Shown piece after piece: positions 48,347 to 59,268 of a stretch of 64,000 nucleotides of DNA. A program made the position numbers and the translations under genes. Origin of the DNA: Corynebacterium tuberculostearicum SK141. Lineage in GTDB: Bacteria > Actinomycetota > Actinomycetes > Mycobacteriales > Mycobacteriaceae. Positions within the stretch are counted from its first letter, which is position 1. The number at the start of each line of letters is the position of its first letter. The stretch is from the NCBI RefSeq assembly GCF_000175635.1, contig NZ_ACVP01000023.1, positions 62,001 through 126,000 on the forward strand, written 5' to 3'. The notes under the pieces were generated by a model. The model had not been told where the DNA came from. It saw only the letters and a list, made by a program, of their open reading frames with translations, and did no database searches.

Positions 48347-50635
48347 CTAGGCGGTTACGCGGTAGACGTCGAAGACGCCTTCGGTATTGCGCAGTGTGGT
48401 CATCAAGGTGCCCAATTGCTTGGTATCCGACACGGAGAATGTGAACCGTACCGTCGCGATATGGTCATCGCCGCGATTAGAGTTCATGGTCAAAACGTTG
48501 ATGTTCTGATCGCTCATTACCCGAGTGAGCTCCGAGAGGAGGCCCTGACGGTCGAGGGCTTCCAATTGCAGCGTCGCAGAGAAAGCGCCCGTTGCCGAGG
48601 TAGCAGAAGACCAGGCCACCTCCAACATGCGCTCTGGTTCCGCCTTGAGCTTTTCCGCGTTAGTGCAGTCGGCTCGGTGCACGGAGACTCCCCCGCCGCG
48701 GGTAACGAAGCCGAAAATGGCATCGCCCGGCACGGGCTGGCAGCACTTGGCGAGCTTTGCCATCACATCGGGGCTGCCTTCCACCAAGATGCCCGTGCCC
48801 GATGCCGAGTCTTCGGTGTGTTGGGCGCGGGAGTGCTCAATCTCAGACAGTGGCGTGCGTGAGGCCAGGGTGTCGATGGCATCGTCTTGGTCGCCGAACA
48901 TGGCAACCAATTGGTTGGCCACGTGTTGAGGAGATACGTGGCCCGCGCCGATGGCGGTATACAGCGAATCGACGTCGGTATAGTGCAGCTGCTCCGCTAC
49001 CTGCTTCATGGAGCTGGCAGTAAACAGGCGGTGCATAGGCAGGCCGCCGCGCTGGACCTCGGTAGCCAGGGCATCGCGGCCGGCTTCCAAGTGTTCTTCG
49101 CGGCGTTCCTTAGCAAACCACTGCCGCACCTTTGTCTTGGCTCGAGCAGACACGAGGAAGTCTTGCCAATCGCGGGACGGACCGGCGTTGGGATCCTTTG
49201 AGGTAAAGATTTCCACCTTGTCGCCGGACTTTAGCTTCGATTCGAGCGCGACGAGCTTGCCATTGACCTTGGCACCAATACACCTATGCCCCACCTCAGT
49301 ATGTACTGCGTAGGCAAAATCCACCGGTGTAGAACCGGCAGGAAGGTTTACCACATCGCCCTTCGGGGTAAAGGCGAAGATTTGCTTGGCGGTCAGGTCG
49401 TAGCGCAGCGAGTCGAGGAACTCATTGGGATCGGCGGCTTCCTTCTGCCAGTCCAGAAGTTGGCGCATCCAAGCCATCTGGTCCACTTCTTCTTGGTGGC
49501 CCGAGTTCTTGCCCTTGGTTTCTTTGTAGCGCCAGTGAGCAGCCACACCGAATTCGGCGTTGTAGTGCATCTCGTGGGTACGTACCTGGACTTCCAAGGT
49601 AGCGCCGCCATTTGCCAGCACCGTGGTGTGCAGCGACTGATACACGCCGAATCGCGGCGAGGAAATATAGTCCTTGAAGCGCCCCGGCAATGCCTGGTAG
49701 ATCGAATGCACCACACCAATAGCGGCATAACAGCTATTGACGTCCTCGACCAAGATGCGGATTCCTACGAGGTCAAAGATCTCCGCGAAGTCACGGCCAC
49801 GTACGATCATCTTTTGATAGATGGACCAGTAGTGCTTTGGACGGCCCATGACCTCGGCTTCAATGCCGTTTTCCTTCAGCGCCCCACTGACCTGGCTAAT
49901 GATCTCCTTCAGCGCGCGGTCGCGGGAGGGGGCACGATCTGCCACCATGCGCACGATCTCGTCGTACTTCTTTGGATACAAGATGGCAAAGGACAGGTCT
50001 TCCAGCTCCCACTTCACACTGGCCATGCCGAGGCGGTGAGCTAGCGGAGCAATCACCTCGAGGGTCTGCCGCGCCTTTTTAGCCTGCTTTTCGGGCGGGA
50101 GGAACCGCATCGTACGCATATTGTGCAGGCGGTCGCTGACCTTAATGACCAGGACTCGGGGGTCGGTGGCCATGGCGACAATCATCTTACGAATGGTCTC
50201 CGCCTCTGCGGCCGAGCCCAGTGCCACCTTGTCCAGCTTGGTCACGCCATCGACCAAGCGAGCTACCTCAGGACCGAAATCCCGAGTGAGGTCCTCTAGC
50301 GAGTAGTCCGTATCCTCCACGGTATCGTGCAGCAGCGCTGCCACGATGGTGGTGGTGTCCATACCGATCTCTGCCGCGATCGTCGCCACGGCGAGCGGGT
50401 GGGTGATATACGGTTCACCGGATTTGCGAAAGACACCCTCATGGAGCCGCTCCGCGGTGTCATAGGCGCGATTGAGCAGATCAGCATCGGCCTTGGGGTG
50501 AAACTTGCGGTGGATGGACATCAACGGGTCCAGCACCGGATTTACCTTCACTCGGCCGCCGGTAAGCGAACGAGCTAGGCGAGCCGACATGCTGCGCATT
50601 CCGCCGCCGGACTGGCGCTTTACGGGTTTGTCCAT
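48347..50635 (-). CDS. rel: Bifunctional (p)ppGpp synthetase/hydrolase
   Basis: Makes and degrades the stringent-response alarmone. The 762-residue protein contains the HD hydrolase domain (about 50-200; [31 protein letters not shown]), the RelA/SpoT synthetase domain (about 260-385; [20 protein letters not shown]), TGS ([20 protein letters not shown], about 415-475), a conserved Cys-containing region and a C-terminal ACT domain (about 690-762). ATG 50635 is preferred to an in-frame TTG two codons upstream. It is 86 bases downstream of apt in the secD-secF-dciAE-apt-rel run. Confidence 0.97.
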   Translation of the reverse strand: MDKPVKRQSGGGMRSMSARLARSLTGGRVKVNPVLDPLMSIHRKFHPKADADLLNRAYDTAERLHEGVFRKSGEPYITHPLAVATIAAEIGMDTTTIVAALLHDTVEDTDYSLEDLTRDFGPEVARLVDGVTKLDKVALGSAAEAETIRKMIVAMATDPRVLVIKVSDRLHNMRTMRFLPPEKQAKKARQTLEVIAPLAHRLGMASVKWELEDLSFAILYPKKYDEIVRMVADRAPSRDRALKEIISQVSGALKENGIEAEVMGRPKHYWSIYQKMIVRGRDFAEIFDLVGIRILVEDVNSCYAAIGVVHSIYQALPGRFKDYISSPRFGVYQSLHTTVLANGGATLEVQVRTHEMHYNAEFGVAAHWRYKETKGKNSGHQEEVDQMAWMRQLLDWQKEAADPNEFLDSLRYDLTAKQIFAFTPKGDVVNLPAGSTPVDFAYAVHTEVGHRCIGAKVNGKLVALESKLKSGDKVEIFTSKDPNAGPSRDWQDFLVSARAKTKVRQWFAKERREEHLEAGRDALATEVQRGGLPMHRLFTASSMKQVAEQLHYTDVDSLYTAIGAGHVSPQHVANQLVAMFGDQDDAIDTLASRTPLSEIEHSRAQHTEDSASGTGILVEGSPDVMAKLAKCCQPVPGDAIFGFVTRGGGVSVHRADCTNAEKLKAEPERMLEVAWSSATSATGAFSATLQLEALDRQGLLSELTRVMSDQNINVLTMNSNRGDDHIATVRFTFSVSDTKQLGTLMTTLRNTEGVFDVYRVTA

Positions 50636-50721
50636 GGCCAAATCTACCGCCCTTCACAGTGCCACGGGCCTTGTGGCCTCATGTCCAACTAAATCGTGCG
50701 ATCTAGCTTAGGCATCCCATC

Positions 50722-51267
50722 TTAGTCTGTGGCATTCAACACAATGAGCGGTGGGCCGGATAAACGCTCACGCCCATTGAGACCCTTGACTTCCAGCACC
50801 ACCACATTGCCAGCGACTTCGGCACCTGCGGACTCAAGCAAAAGCTTGGCACCGTGGAGGGTGCCACCGGTGGCTAAGACGTCGTCGACAAGCACCACGC
50901 GCTTGCCCTTGATGTCAACGCCGCTGGCTGGAATCTCCAGCGCCGCGGAGCCATACTCCAGCTCATATTCTTCGGTATATACCGGTGGGGGAAGCTTGCC
51001 CTTCTTGCGGATGGCCAAGATGCCTAGGCCCATCTTGTAGGCGACGGCCGAGCCGAGGAGGAATCCACGGGCGTCGAGGCCACCAATCATATCTGCGCCC
51101 AATTCCTCGCAGGCGGCCGCCAAGCCGTCCACTACGGTGCGAAATGCCTCTGGGTCCGCCAAGACTGGGGTGAGGTCCTCGAAGAGGATGCCCTCCTCCG
51201 GGAAGTCTTGAACGAGGCGAACCTTATCCTTGAGTGCCTGTGCTGCTGATTCGTAGTGCGAACTCAT
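50722..51267 (-). CDS. apt: Adenine phosphoribosyltransferase
   Basis: Salvages adenine to AMP with PRPP. The 181-residue protein has [20 protein letters not shown] at the N-terminus, [20 protein letters not shown], and the PRPP-binding loop [23 protein letters not shown] 51267 is preceded by AAGGAAG; the frame is open further upstream without similarity. It follows dciAE, as in C. glutamicum, and precedes rel. Confidence 0.96.
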   Translation of the reverse strand: MSSHYESAAQALKDKVRLVQDFPEEGILFEDLTPVLADPEAFRTVVDGLAAACEELGADMIGGLDARGFLLGSAVAYKMGLGILAIRKKGKLPPPVYTEEYELEYGSAALEIPASGVDIKGKRVVLVDDVLATGGTLHGAKLLLESAGAEVAGNVVVLEVKGLNGRERLSGPPLIVLNATD

Positions 51268-51320
51268 AATCTTCCTTGAGAAATAATTGCGAGAGGTTTT
51301 GAACGCCCGATATTCGGGGC

Positions 51321-52988
51321 CTATTCCTTGTCCGTTGGGGCGGTGCTGTGCCAGCGATCCATATTCCAACCGATGCCCGAGACGCCAGTGTACGGCAGGA
51401 CGCCTTCCACGTCGCGGCGGACGAGGAAGACGCGCGGCTGCGCGGAGAGAGGAATGGATGGTACATCCTTCCACAGAGCCTCTTCTGTCCTCTTCAGCTC
51501 CGCAGAGTTCTTCATGCTCGACTCCACAGTGGAATACTCCGTCTGGGGATCGACTGGGCCGAGGAAGGCGTCGACGGTAGGCGCCCAGGTTTCCGGCTCC
51601 ATTTCCAAGTAGTGCGGGGACATGAACTCCGCAGACGCGTCCTCGATGGTGATACCAGCCGGCTCACAGGATGCACGAAGTTGTTCCACCATGGCGGCAT
51701 AACGTTTATCCGGTCCCAAGTAGCCCACCTTGATAGTGGTCCCGTTGAGATCGCCGGCCTTGGCTAAATCGGTGCCCTGGTGATCCTTCCCCACCTTGTC
51801 TAGACCGCCGGCGACCGGGTTGGTCACGGAAACGGTACGCAGGTAGGCCGGTGGCACTTCCACACCAGAGGCTGCCGAGCTTGCCTGAGCAACCGCCTGC
51901 TGATCGACGCAGGCCGCAAAGCTCTCGCGCGCCCACGGCTCCGCGAATACTCCAGCTTCAGATAGCGTGAGCGTATCCGTTAGCTCGCCGACCATTGGAG
52001 TAACCTCGTAGGGGGACTCCCCTGCCTCATCCTTCGTGCTGTCCAGCCAGTCAGGATTTTCGCTTGCGGCATCGACTACGCGCAACGCGCCTTTATCTGC
52101 GAGCTTCTGTGCATCAGCCTCCGAAGGCCAGACCACAACATGATCTTCCGCTGGGGCGTCTCCGAAGTACTTTTCGTTTGCTTTGAGAATTATCTCCCCT
52201 TCGTCGCCTACCTTGTCAATGACATAGGGTCCAAAGGAGACCTGCAGCTCGGGATCTAGTTGATCCTCGGCCACGGAAAAGCCATAGCGCCATTCCTTAG
52301 CAACCGGCGCAAGCGCCTGCATGTCTTCTACTGTCAGGGCGGCGTTGAGTTCCTCAATGCTCAACTCGGACTTCTTGGCCAGCGCATGGGCCGGCATGAC
52401 CGTGCCGGCGCCAAACATGTGGCGCCAGCGCTGCCCCTGATCCTTGTTAAAGGTCAGGGTGAAGGTTTTGCTTTGGGGCTCACAGCTAAATTCCGAGATG
52501 TCATTCATCAACGGCATATGGGAGGCAAATTCAGCTGGATGAGTACCGGCCACATACGTCAACAAGTAATCATCGCAGGTAACAGGAGTGCCATCGGAGA
52601 ATACGGCGTCCTCCTCCAAAGTGAGCTGAACGCTGCGCTGGTCGCTGCCGGCAACGGGCGGAAGCTCTTCAGTTTCAACCAGATCCGCATTGGGAATTAA
52701 TTCGCCAGAGGGACCGGGCACAAAAAGCCCCGGATAAAGCCGCGTAGACAGCAGTCCGGCGGAGGTAGCATCACCAAAAGACGTGCCAGCATTAGTGGTG
52801 GCCAAGCGGGAATTAACCTGGTAGCCAAAGTATCCATAGGATTCTGGCTCCTGGGGAGCACTAGAGGTGTCCTCCTCGCCGCCCTGCCCGCTACAGGCAG
52901 AAGCAGCTAGAGCTAGAGCTGAAACGCACGAGGCAATGGCCTTCCTTCCCCAGTGACGATTTCTAGAACTGCTCTTTGATTTAAGCAC
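51321..52988 (-). CDS. dciAE: ABC transporter substrate-binding lipoprotein, family 5
   Basis: A 555-residue lipoprotein of the peptide/nickel-binding SBP_bac_5 family. The lipobox is ALALAASAC with Cys32. The mature protein has a low-complexity Gln/Glu/Ser linker, then [40 protein letters not shown] and an SBP core through about residue 550. No permease or ATPase genes are adjacent, so partners are encoded elsewhere. The name dciAE comes from its place between secF and apt, where C. glutamicum has this gene; ligand not established. GTG start with GAGGGC eight bases upstream. Confidence 0.88.
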   Translation of the reverse strand: MLKSKSSSRNRHWGRKAIASCVSALALAASACSGQGGEEDTSSAPQEPESYGYFGYQVNSRLATTNAGTSFGDATSAGLLSTRLYPGLFVPGPSGELIPNADLVETEELPPVAGSDQRSVQLTLEEDAVFSDGTPVTCDDYLLTYVAGTHPAEFASHMPLMNDISEFSCEPQSKTFTLTFNKDQGQRWRHMFGAGTVMPAHALAKKSELSIEELNAALTVEDMQALAPVAKEWRYGFSVAEDQLDPELQVSFGPYVIDKVGDEGEIILKANEKYFGDAPAEDHVVVWPSEADAQKLADKGALRVVDAASENPDWLDSTKDEAGESPYEVTPMVGELTDTLTLSEAGVFAEPWARESFAACVDQQAVAQASSAASGVEVPPAYLRTVSVTNPVAGGLDKVGKDHQGTDLAKAGDLNGTTIKVGYLGPDKRYAAMVEQLRASCEPAGITIEDASAEFMSPHYLEMEPETWAPTVDAFLGPVDPQTEYSTVESSMKNSAELKRTEEALWKDVPSIPLSAQPRVFLVRRDVEGVLPYTGVSGIGWNMDRWHSTAPTDKE

Positions 52989-53041
52989 CGTAATTTGCCC
53001 TCACTTCAGCTACCGCTTCGCCAAAATTTTACTACCGCAAG

Positions 53042-54202
53042 CTACCGGCCCGGGCGCCAGGTTGCGCCAGGGTGCCCAGTGGACTCGGACGGATCGTCTT
53101 CGATCTCAGCCGGGGTGGATTTTGCGCTCACTGGTGAGACCACGGTGCGACCGGAGGATGCTGCGCCGGATTCTACCGCTGCATCCTGGTCCTTGCCGGC
53201 ACGGTAGTCCGCGACCCGCTTGTTGTGGCGCTTGATCTTCTTGGACATGTTGGCGAAGGTCACGACCAGCGGCGTAGCAAAGAAGATGGAGGAGAAAATG
53301 CCCTCGACCACGCCGATGAGCTGGATGAGTGCCAAATCGCGGAGGGTACCGATACCCATGAGCCACACGGCGACCACGAAGAGCGCGATGATAGGCAGCG
53401 CAGAAATTACCGAGGTAGAAATCGAGCGCATGACGGTCTGGTTAATAGCCAAGTTTGTCAGCTCAGCAAAGGTCTTCTTGCGCTGGCCCTCGAGGCCTTC
53501 CGTATTTTCGTTGATCTTGTCAAAGACGATGACCGAGTCATACATGGAGAAGGTCAGGACGGTAAGCAGACCAATAATGACGGCCGGGGAAACTTCGAAG
53601 CCAAAGAGGGCGTAAATACCGGCGATAATCACGCCGTCTGCAATCAGCGCGATGATGGCGGCAAAAGCCATGTTCTTCTGCAGGCGGATGGCCACGTAGA
53701 CGGTCGCAGCCACCAAGAAGACCAGCATGGCAATGAGCATGCGCTGGGTAATAGAAGAACCCCAGGATTCGGATACCGTGGACGAGCCAATGGCATCCGG
53801 GGTGGCCTTGCCGTTTTCATCCTTCGGCTGGAAGTTGTCATAGATAGCCGCGCGGGCCGCATTCACGTCCTCTTGGCTCAGGCGCTCAGAAACGATTTCC
53901 AAGGTCTCGGAATCGCCAGCGCCCACGATGTGAACCTGCTCGGGTTCTACACCGGTGGAGTCTTCGAAGACCTGGCTTACCTCGTCTTCCTTGAGGTCGC
54001 CTGCCGGCATCGACAACGTGGTGCCGCCTTCGAAGTCAATCGAGAGCGAGAAACCACGAATGAGGATCGCGGCCACTGCGGCCACGATCAACGCGGCGGT
54101 GATGCCGTACCACAGCTTGGTGCGACCGATGAAGTCATAACCGCGCTCGTCCTCGTAGAGGCGGTCCATCCGGGAAATCTTGTGCTTAGTCGAAACAGCC
54201 AT
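53042..54202 (-). CDS. secF: Protein translocase subunit SecF
   Basis: Works with SecD to drive and complete Sec export using the proton gradient. The 386-residue protein has six predicted membrane segments, a first periplasmic loop (about 50-140) and the SecF signatures SIDFEGGTTLSMP, IVFDKINENTEG and the VRS-like ISTSVISALPIIALF. A cytoplasmic tail of about 60 residues (after 325) is basic, then Ser/Pro-rich. It starts two bases after the secD stop, with GAGGAG upstream. Confidence 0.96.
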   Translation of the reverse strand: MAVSTKHKISRMDRLYEDERGYDFIGRTKLWYGITAALIVAAVAAILIRGFSLSIDFEGGTTLSMPAGDLKEDEVSQVFEDSTGVEPEQVHIVGAGDSETLEIVSERLSQEDVNAARAAIYDNFQPKDENGKATPDAIGSSTVSESWGSSITQRMLIAMLVFLVAATVYVAIRLQKNMAFAAIIALIADGVIIAGIYALFGFEVSPAVIIGLLTVLTFSMYDSVIVFDKINENTEGLEGQRKKTFAELTNLAINQTVMRSISTSVISALPIIALFVVAVWLMGIGTLRDLALIQLIGVVEGIFSSIFFATPLVVTFANMSKKIKRHNKRVADYRAGKDQDAAVESGAASSGRTVVSPVSAKSTPAEIEDDPSESTGHPGATWRPGR

Positions 54203-54204
54203 GC

Positions 54205-56121
54205 TTATTTCTCCTCATCTTCCGCAGCATCTACGGGACGTGCGGTTCCTGCGGCAGAACCTTCTGCCGTTTCCTTGGTGGCTGGCTCCTTTGCACTCAC
54301 GGATTCAGCAGCGTTCGCTTGACGACGTCCCGATCCGAAGTAGCCGCGCTCACGGCGCTCTTCCACCAGTGCGTAGATACCGCCGAGGCCATTCATCGAA
54401 GGTTTAGCGGCAGCCGGACGGCGGCCGACCATCTGCATCAGTGGCGCCATAACCAGGAAGGATACGACCAGGTCGAAGACCGTGGTCAGGCCCATGGTAA
54501 AGGCGAAGCCCTTCACCTCACCGATGGCGAGGAAGTAGACCACAACAGAGCCAATCAGGGTCACCGCGTTACCGGTCACAATGGTGGCACGAGCGCGCTC
54601 CCACGCCTTTTGCGTAGCGGAGCGGAAGGTGCGTCCCTCGAGGAGCTCGTCCTTGATGCGTTCGTAGTAGACCACGAAGGAGTCAGCAGTTGCGCCCACA
54701 CCGATGACCAGACCCGCGACACCGGAAAGGTCCAGCGAGTAGCCGATCCAGCGGCCCAGCAGAACCAGGGAGCCATAGGTCAGTACGCCAGAGGCAATGA
54801 GGAAGATGAGGGATACGCCGGCCAGCGCGCGGAAGTAGTACAGCGAGTAGGCCATCACGAGTACCAGGCCAACAAGGCCTGCAATGAGGCCGGCCTGCAG
54901 AGCGGCCTTACCCAGTGTTGGCGGGATGGACTCTACGGTGCCACCCGGCTCGCCATTTTCACCGGCGAAGGACAACGGCAGTGCGCCATACTTCAGGTTA
55001 TTAGCCAGGTTTTGTGCCTCTTCCTGGCTAAAGTCACCAGTAATGGAGGTAGCAGAACCGACTGGAGTTGCTCCCTGAATGACCGGTGCGGAAATAACGC
55101 CAGAGTCAAGGGTGATGGCTACCTGGTCCTTGAGGTGTTCCTGCGTCAGGTCTGCCCAGGTCTGAGAACCGTTCGGGCCATCACCGGTCTTGAAGGAGAA
55201 GTTGATCTCCATCTGGCCGGACTGACCGTTCAGGCCGCCTTCGATCGGAGAATTGGTATCGATCTCGTTACCGGTGAGGCGGGTGCCGTTTTCGTCCTTG
55301 ATGCCATTGAGAAGCGGTGCTGGCTCCAGAACGTACGGGTTGCCGTTGGAGTAGTCACAAGTAACAAATGGCTTGGCAGGATCATCGGCGCCGGCCAGTG
55401 GATCGGTGCTGCCCTGGCAGGTCATCAGCGCGGAGGCCGCAGCCTGGGTGGTCGGGTCCTCGGACTGACGATCCTTCAGCAGCATCTCCGTGACTTCATC
55501 GCGGCGCTTAGTCTGCTCGATGGAGTTGCTTGGCTCCTCAAGCGGCTTGGCGCTGACCTTAGGAGCCTTCTGTTTCTTTGGCTCCTTGCCAGTCATCTGC
55601 GCTTCTTGCTGAGCGATGGCCTGGGTCATCTGCTCCATCTGCTTATTGGCCTCGTCTGCGCTCAGTACGTCGTACTTCACCCAACGATTGGCCATATCTT
55701 CCAGCTCTTTATTGAGCTTTTCCATGTCCGGCATGGATGGCTTTGCCACCGGACGGAAGAACAGCTGCGAGGTCTGGCCCACGGCCTGTGCCTGGGAGGC
55801 GTCTTCACCTGGCACGGTAATGACCAGGGTATTGCCGTTGATGACAACCTCAGAACCAGAAACACCCATGCCGTTAACACGCTGTTCCAAAATATTGCGT
55901 GCTTGCTTGAGTTGGTCTTGGGTGGGTTCCTCGCCTTGCGGCGCCAGCGTTACGCGGGTACCGCCCTGCAAGTCGATGCCAAGCTTTGGAGTGCTTTGAC
56001 GGCTACCAGTTAAAAAGATAAGCGCATAGATAACAACCACAATGAGAACGAAGAGCGCGATCGCACGCTTCGGCCATTGGCGTTTGCTATTTTTCATAGC
56101 GCCACGGGATTTTGCGGACAA
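54205..56121 (-). CDS. secD: Protein translocase subunit SecD
   Basis: Partner of SecF in the SecDF export complex. The 638-residue protein has an N-terminal membrane segment (about 20-40), LGIDLQGGTRVTLAPQGEEP and a large extracytoplasmic P1 region with an inserted Lys/Gln/Glu-rich stretch (about 165-210). It then has five membrane segments with the LVIGVGATADSFVVYYERIKDE signature (about 475-500). The TTG start at 56121 has CAGGAG seven bases upstream. It is 214 bases downstream of yajC and probably has its own promoter as well (TATAAG near 56141). Confidence 0.96.
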   Translation of the reverse strand: MSAKSRGAMKNSKRQWPKRAIALFVLIVVVIYALIFLTGSRQSTPKLGIDLQGGTRVTLAPQGEEPTQDQLKQARNILEQRVNGMGVSGSEVVINGNTLVITVPGEDASQAQAVGQTSQLFFRPVAKPSMPDMEKLNKELEDMANRWVKYDVLSADEANKQMEQMTQAIAQQEAQMTGKEPKKQKAPKVSAKPLEEPSNSIEQTKRRDEVTEMLLKDRQSEDPTTQAAASALMTCQGSTDPLAGADDPAKPFVTCDYSNGNPYVLEPAPLLNGIKDENGTRLTGNEIDTNSPIEGGLNGQSGQMEINFSFKTGDGPNGSQTWADLTQEHLKDQVAITLDSGVISAPVIQGATPVGSATSITGDFSQEEAQNLANNLKYGALPLSFAGENGEPGGTVESIPPTLGKAALQAGLIAGLVGLVLVMAYSLYYFRALAGVSLIFLIASGVLTYGSLVLLGRWIGYSLDLSGVAGLVIGVGATADSFVVYYERIKDELLEGRTFRSATQKAWERARATIVTGNAVTLIGSVVVYFLAIGEVKGFAFTMGLTTVFDLVVSFLVMAPLMQMVGRRPAAAKPSMNGLGGIYALVEERRERGYFGSGRRQANAAESVSAKEPATKETAEGSAAGTARPVDAAEDEEK

Positions 56122-56335
56122 CGATAATCTCCTGTGCTGCTTATAACAGGGTGTTTAAACATTAAATACGGCCCCGCCATACGGCGCAGGCACGTCAACA
56201 ACGCACAATCGTACGTCATCAGGCGGAGTTTTCCTTAACGAGGGCCGGAAAAGGCCCAAAGTGTGACGGGGTCTACGCTCCGCGAAGGCCCCACCTACCT
56301 AGCAAACATTAAGGTAACTCTTAGGAAGTGGCGGG

Positions 56336-56695
56336 CTATTTCTTCTCCTCGCCGTCAAACGGAGGGTACTTCTCATCTGGCAGGTCATCTGCCGCATCAT
56401 TCTTCTCTTCCCCAGCAGCGGGACGAGACAGGTTATTGGCCTCTTGTTCGGTGCGAATCACGGCCATCTTGTCAAAAGTAACCACCACGCCAGGCGCGAT
56501 TTCTAAATCCACATCCTTGTCGCTGGTGCTGCGCACCACGCCGTGCACGCCGCCCGCCGTAACGATGGCGTCGCCCGGCTGCAGGGAATTCTGGAGGGCC
56601 TGCATCTCATTTTGGCGCTGGCGCTGCTTTCGCATGGCCATAAACGAGGGAACGACGAAGAGGATGCCAATAATGATGAGAATGATGATTTCCAT
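56336..56695 (-). CDS. yajC: Preprotein translocase subunit YajC
   Basis: Small SecDF-associated membrane protein. The 119-residue sequence begins with one membrane segment (MEIIILIIIGILFVVPSFMA), followed by RKQRQRQNEMQALQNSLQPG, GDAIVTAGGVHGVV and the FDKMAVIRT strand typical of YajC, with an acidic, Lys-containing tail. It lies between ruvB and secD in the usual ruvCAB-yajC-secDF order, with a 73-base gap after ruvB that holds a GCTTGGCGACG sequence. Confidence 0.95.
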   Translation of the reverse strand: MEIIILIIIGILFVVPSFMAMRKQRQRQNEMQALQNSLQPGDAIVTAGGVHGVVRSTSDKDVDLEIAPGVVVTFDKMAVIRTEQEANNLSRPAAGEEKNDAADDLPDEKYPPFDGEEKK

Positions 56696-56742
56696 AGCAC
56701 CCTAGTGTGCCAGACGGCGGTGCACACAGGAACCCCAGGGTG

Positions 56743-56756
56743 CGTCGCCAAGCAGG
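56743..56756 (-). repeat. Copy C of GCTTGGCGACG-type intergenic sequence
   Basis: On the minus strand CCTGCTTGGCGACG matches 14 bases of copies A and B. It lies between the ruvB stop and the yajC start, in the same orientation as these genes. Confidence 0.35.
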
Positions 56757-56768
56757 CTAGCCCTTGAA

Positions 56769-57848
56769 TTAAAACAGCCCGGCCGCGCCCTCCGGCGGGG
56801 TAAGCCCCAGGTGTCGCCATGCTGCAGCGGTAGCTACACGGCCGCGTCCAGTGCGCGCAACCATCCCGGCACGCACCAGGTAAGGCTCACACACCTCCTC
56901 GACCGTCGAGGGCTCCTCGCCCACTGCGATGGCCAGCGTGCTCACGCCAACCGGTCCACCGCCGTGCCCCTTAATCAAGGCATTGAGCACCGCCCGGTCG
57001 AGGCGGTCAAGTCCCATGTCATCTACGTCAAAGACTTCGAGCGCTCCCTGGGCCGCGCTGAGATCAATCAGGCCGGTGCCATTGACCTCGGCATAGTCAC
57101 GCACGCGGCGCAGCAAACGGTTAGCAATACGCGGGGTTCCGCGCGACCGAGAGCCAATTTCTACCGCCGCATCGTGGTCAATTTCCACGTCCAAGATGTG
57201 GGCGGCGCGCTTGATCACCTGGGTGAGATCGGCCGTGTCGTAGTACTCCATCTGCGCGGTGAAACCGAAGCGGTCGCGCAATGGGCCCGTGAGCATGCCG
57301 GCACGCGTGGTCGCGCCAACCAAGGTAAAAGGCGGAATCTCTAGCGGAATAGAAGTAGCACCAGGCCCCTTGCCCACAATGACGTCAATGCGGAAGTCCT
57401 CCATTGCCATGTACAGCATTTCTTCTGCTGGCCGGGCAATACGGTGGATCTCATCGATGAACAAGACATCGCCTTCCATCAGGTTAGAAAGCATTGCGGC
57501 CAAATCACCGGCGCGCTCCAAAGCCGGCCCGGAAGTCATACGCAGCGAGGTGCCCAGCTCCTGGGAAATAATCATCGCCATGGTGGTCTTACCCAGGCCA
57601 GGCGGGCCAGAGAGCAGAACGTGGTCCGGCGTAACTCCACGATTCTTAGCGCCTTTGATCACCAAGGAAAGCTGCTCGCGCACCTTGGGCTGGCCTATAA
57701 ACTCATCCAGCGACTTCGGGCGCAATGACCGCTCAATATCATGTTCCTCGGAGTGTGCGGTCGCTTCGACGTCGCTATTGCGCTGCGAAGAATGCGCCGC
57801 GTCGACGCCGTCGGGGAGGTTAAATTCGGTGCGCTCAATATCGGACAT
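56769..57848 (-). CDS. ruvB: Holliday junction branch migration ATPase RuvB
   Basis: Hexameric AAA+ motor that moves Holliday junctions with RuvA. The 359-residue protein has [20 protein letters not shown], Walker [17 protein letters not shown], Walker [19 protein letters not shown], sensor [19 protein letters not shown], and the C-terminal winged-helix domain with [21 protein letters not shown] 57848 has AGGAAGG about eight bases upstream; it starts 21 bases after the ruvA stop. Confidence 0.97.
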   Translation of the reverse strand: MSDIERTEFNLPDGVDAAHSSQRNSDVEATAHSEEHDIERSLRPKSLDEFIGQPKVREQLSLVIKGAKNRGVTPDHVLLSGPPGLGKTTMAMIISQELGTSLRMTSGPALERAGDLAAMLSNLMEGDVLFIDEIHRIARPAEEMLYMAMEDFRIDVIVGKGPGATSIPLEIPPFTLVGATTRAGMLTGPLRDRFGFTAQMEYYDTADLTQVIKRAAHILDVEIDHDAAVEIGSRSRGTPRIANRLLRRVRDYAEVNGTGLIDLSAAQGALEVFDVDDMGLDRLDRAVLNALIKGHGGGPVGVSTLAIAVGEEPSTVEEVCEPYLVRAGMVARTGRGRVATAAAWRHLGLTPPEGAAGLF

Positions 57849-57869
57849 GATTTTCAGCCTTCCTGCCGG

Positions 57870-58487
57870 TTATTTCTTCTTGCCCAACTGCGCCAGCGCC
57901 GCACGCAAGAGAGAAGACGTATCGACATCGGGATTTTCCGCGTAGGCGGATTCCACCACGGGACGCGCTCCTTTATCGGTAAACCCAAGGCCAACAAGTG
58001 CCTCAGTCACGCTCTCTACCACGGCACCACCGGCCGGCGCGATGGCGGTCTCAACCGAGCCTGCGGCGGCAGGCTCGCTTGGCGCAAAACCCGCTACCTT
58101 ATCTTTCAGCTCCAGCGCCAAGCGTTGGGCCATACGCTTGCCGACGCCCGGGATAGACTGCAGCGCCTTCACATCTTCCGCACCAATTGCCGCAGCAAGC
58201 TCCCCTGCCCCCATGACCGACAGCGCCGCCAAGGCAAGTTTAGGCCCTAGGCCGGACACGGATTGCAGCACGTGGAACATCTCGCGATCCTCATCAGCGC
58301 TAAAGCCATAGAGAGTCAGAGAATCTTCCTTGACCACCAAGTTAGTAAGGACCGTGGCTTGTTCCCCGCGGCGCAAGGTGCCCAGTGTTTTTGGGGTAGC
58401 CAGAAACTTGTACCCCACGCCTGCACAATCGATAACCCCATGGTCGAGTCCAATATGGATTACCTCTCCACGCAGTGCAGCAATCAT
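57870..58487 (-). CDS. ruvA: Holliday junction DNA-binding subunit RuvA
   Basis: Tetrameric junction-binding partner of RuvB. The 205-residue protein has domain I (MIAALRGEVIHIGLDHGVID), two helix-hairpin-helix motifs (LQSVSGLGPKLALAAL and LQSIPGVGKRMAQRLALEL), an Ala/Pro/Val-rich linker at about 133-155 and the C-terminal domain III (EALVGLGFTDKGARPVV) that contacts RuvB. It starts 34 bases after the ruvC stop. Confidence 0.97.
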   Translation of the reverse strand: MIAALRGEVIHIGLDHGVIDCAGVGYKFLATPKTLGTLRRGEQATVLTNLVVKEDSLTLYGFSADEDREMFHVLQSVSGLGPKLALAALSVMGAGELAAAIGAEDVKALQSIPGVGKRMAQRLALELKDKVAGFAPSEPAAAGSVETAIAPAGGAVVESVTEALVGLGFTDKGARPVVESAYAENPDVDTSSLLRAALAQLGKKK

Positions 58488-58521
58488 TGGCTTCTCATCC
58501 TTCCACTCTCAGTAAATTTCT

Positions 58522-59088
58522 CTACCGCTTCTTAGCTTGTCCGCGCACGCCACTTGTCTTGGCCCCAAGCCCAAGACCATTCCGGTCCATCCGCGCAATA
58601 GCAGGGGCACGCCAACAATGACATACCGCCAGGGCAAGTGCATCGGCGGCGTCGGCAGGCTTGGGCGGCTCCGTCAACCCCAGAATACGGGTAATCATGG
58701 TGGTCATCTGCTTCTTGTCTGCGCGTCCGTTCCCAGAGATGGCCTTTTTCACCTCGGACGGGGTGTACATGTACACCGGAATATCACGTTCAGCCGCAGC
58801 CAGCACCAGCACCCCTACGACGTGGGCCGTTTGCATGACTGTGGACACCTGGCCGCGTTCGAAGACGCGCTCGATCGCAACCACATCTGGCGAATAGTCA
58901 TCCATCCACTCTTTCGCTGCCACCGAAAGGCGCAGGAGGCGCTCCGTCAAGTCCTTATCACTGGGGGTGCGAACCACGCCGACCGAAACGGGAAGGATTG
59001 CTCGGCCACGACCAGCCTGAACCACGGACAGTCCGCAGCGCGTCAAGCCTGGGTCAATTCCCATCACGCGCATTCCTTCTAGGTTCAT
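58522..59088 (-). CDS. ruvC: Crossover junction endodeoxyribonuclease RuvC
   Basis: Resolves Holliday junctions by paired nicks. The 188-residue protein has [17 protein letters not shown] with the first catalytic Asp, [31 protein letters not shown] and the catalytic pair near [14 protein letters not shown]. The ATG at 59088 ([12 protein letters not shown]) has GGGGGAG close upstream. First gene of ruvC-ruvA-ruvB. A promoter with a LexA-like element precedes it. Confidence 0.96.
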   Translation of the reverse strand: MNLEGMRVMGIDPGLTRCGLSVVQAGRGRAILPVSVGVVRTPSDKDLTERLLRLSVAAKEWMDDYSPDVVAIERVFERGQVSTVMQTAHVVGVLVLAAAERDIPVYMYTPSEVKKAISGNGRADKKQMTTMITRILGLTEPPKPADAADALALAVCHCWRAPAIARMDRNGLGLGAKTSGVRGQAKKR

Positions 59089-59136
59089 CTCTCCCCCATT
59101 GTCATGTCGGCACCACCGTGCACTGCCTACCGCCCC

Positions 59137-59165
59137 ATTATGGACTACACACAGGTGTTCTACAA
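59137..59165 (-). promoter_or_regulatory. Predicted ruvCAB promoter with LexA-like element
   Basis: On the minus strand TTGTAG (59165-59160) and CATAAT (59142-59137) are 17 bases apart. Overlapping them, TAGAACACCTGTGTGT (59162-59147) agrees with the corynebacterial SOS box TCGAA(A/C)ANNTGTTCGA in 12 of 16 positions, one half well and the other poorly. Confidence 0.45.
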
Positions 59166-59187
59166 GCGTAGCATCCAGTCAACCCAT

Positions 59188-59243
59188 GGAAAAGCGCCGG
59201 CAACGCCTCCTGCGAACAATATCCGCGGAGCGCTACCGGCGCT
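59188..59243 (-). terminator. Terminator after yebC
   Basis: On the minus strand AGCGCCGGTAGCGC (59243-59230) pairs with GCGTTGCCGGCGCT (59206-59193) over 14 positions including two G-U pairs, followed by TTTTCC. It lies 25 bases after the yebC stop and separates it from ruvCAB. Confidence 0.75.
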
Positions 59244-59268
59244 AAGAGCCGTCGTTGCTACGAGGTGG

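Noticed and set aside
54319-56013. Long open frame opposite secD
   Set aside because: Antisense shadow; the residue composition (many His, Gly, Leu, Val) is typical of reverse-strand frames in GC-rich DNA.
56153-56160. GTTTAAAC palindrome before secD
   Set aside because: An 8-base palindrome in AT-rich promoter DNA is expected by chance, and no longer symmetry surrounds it.
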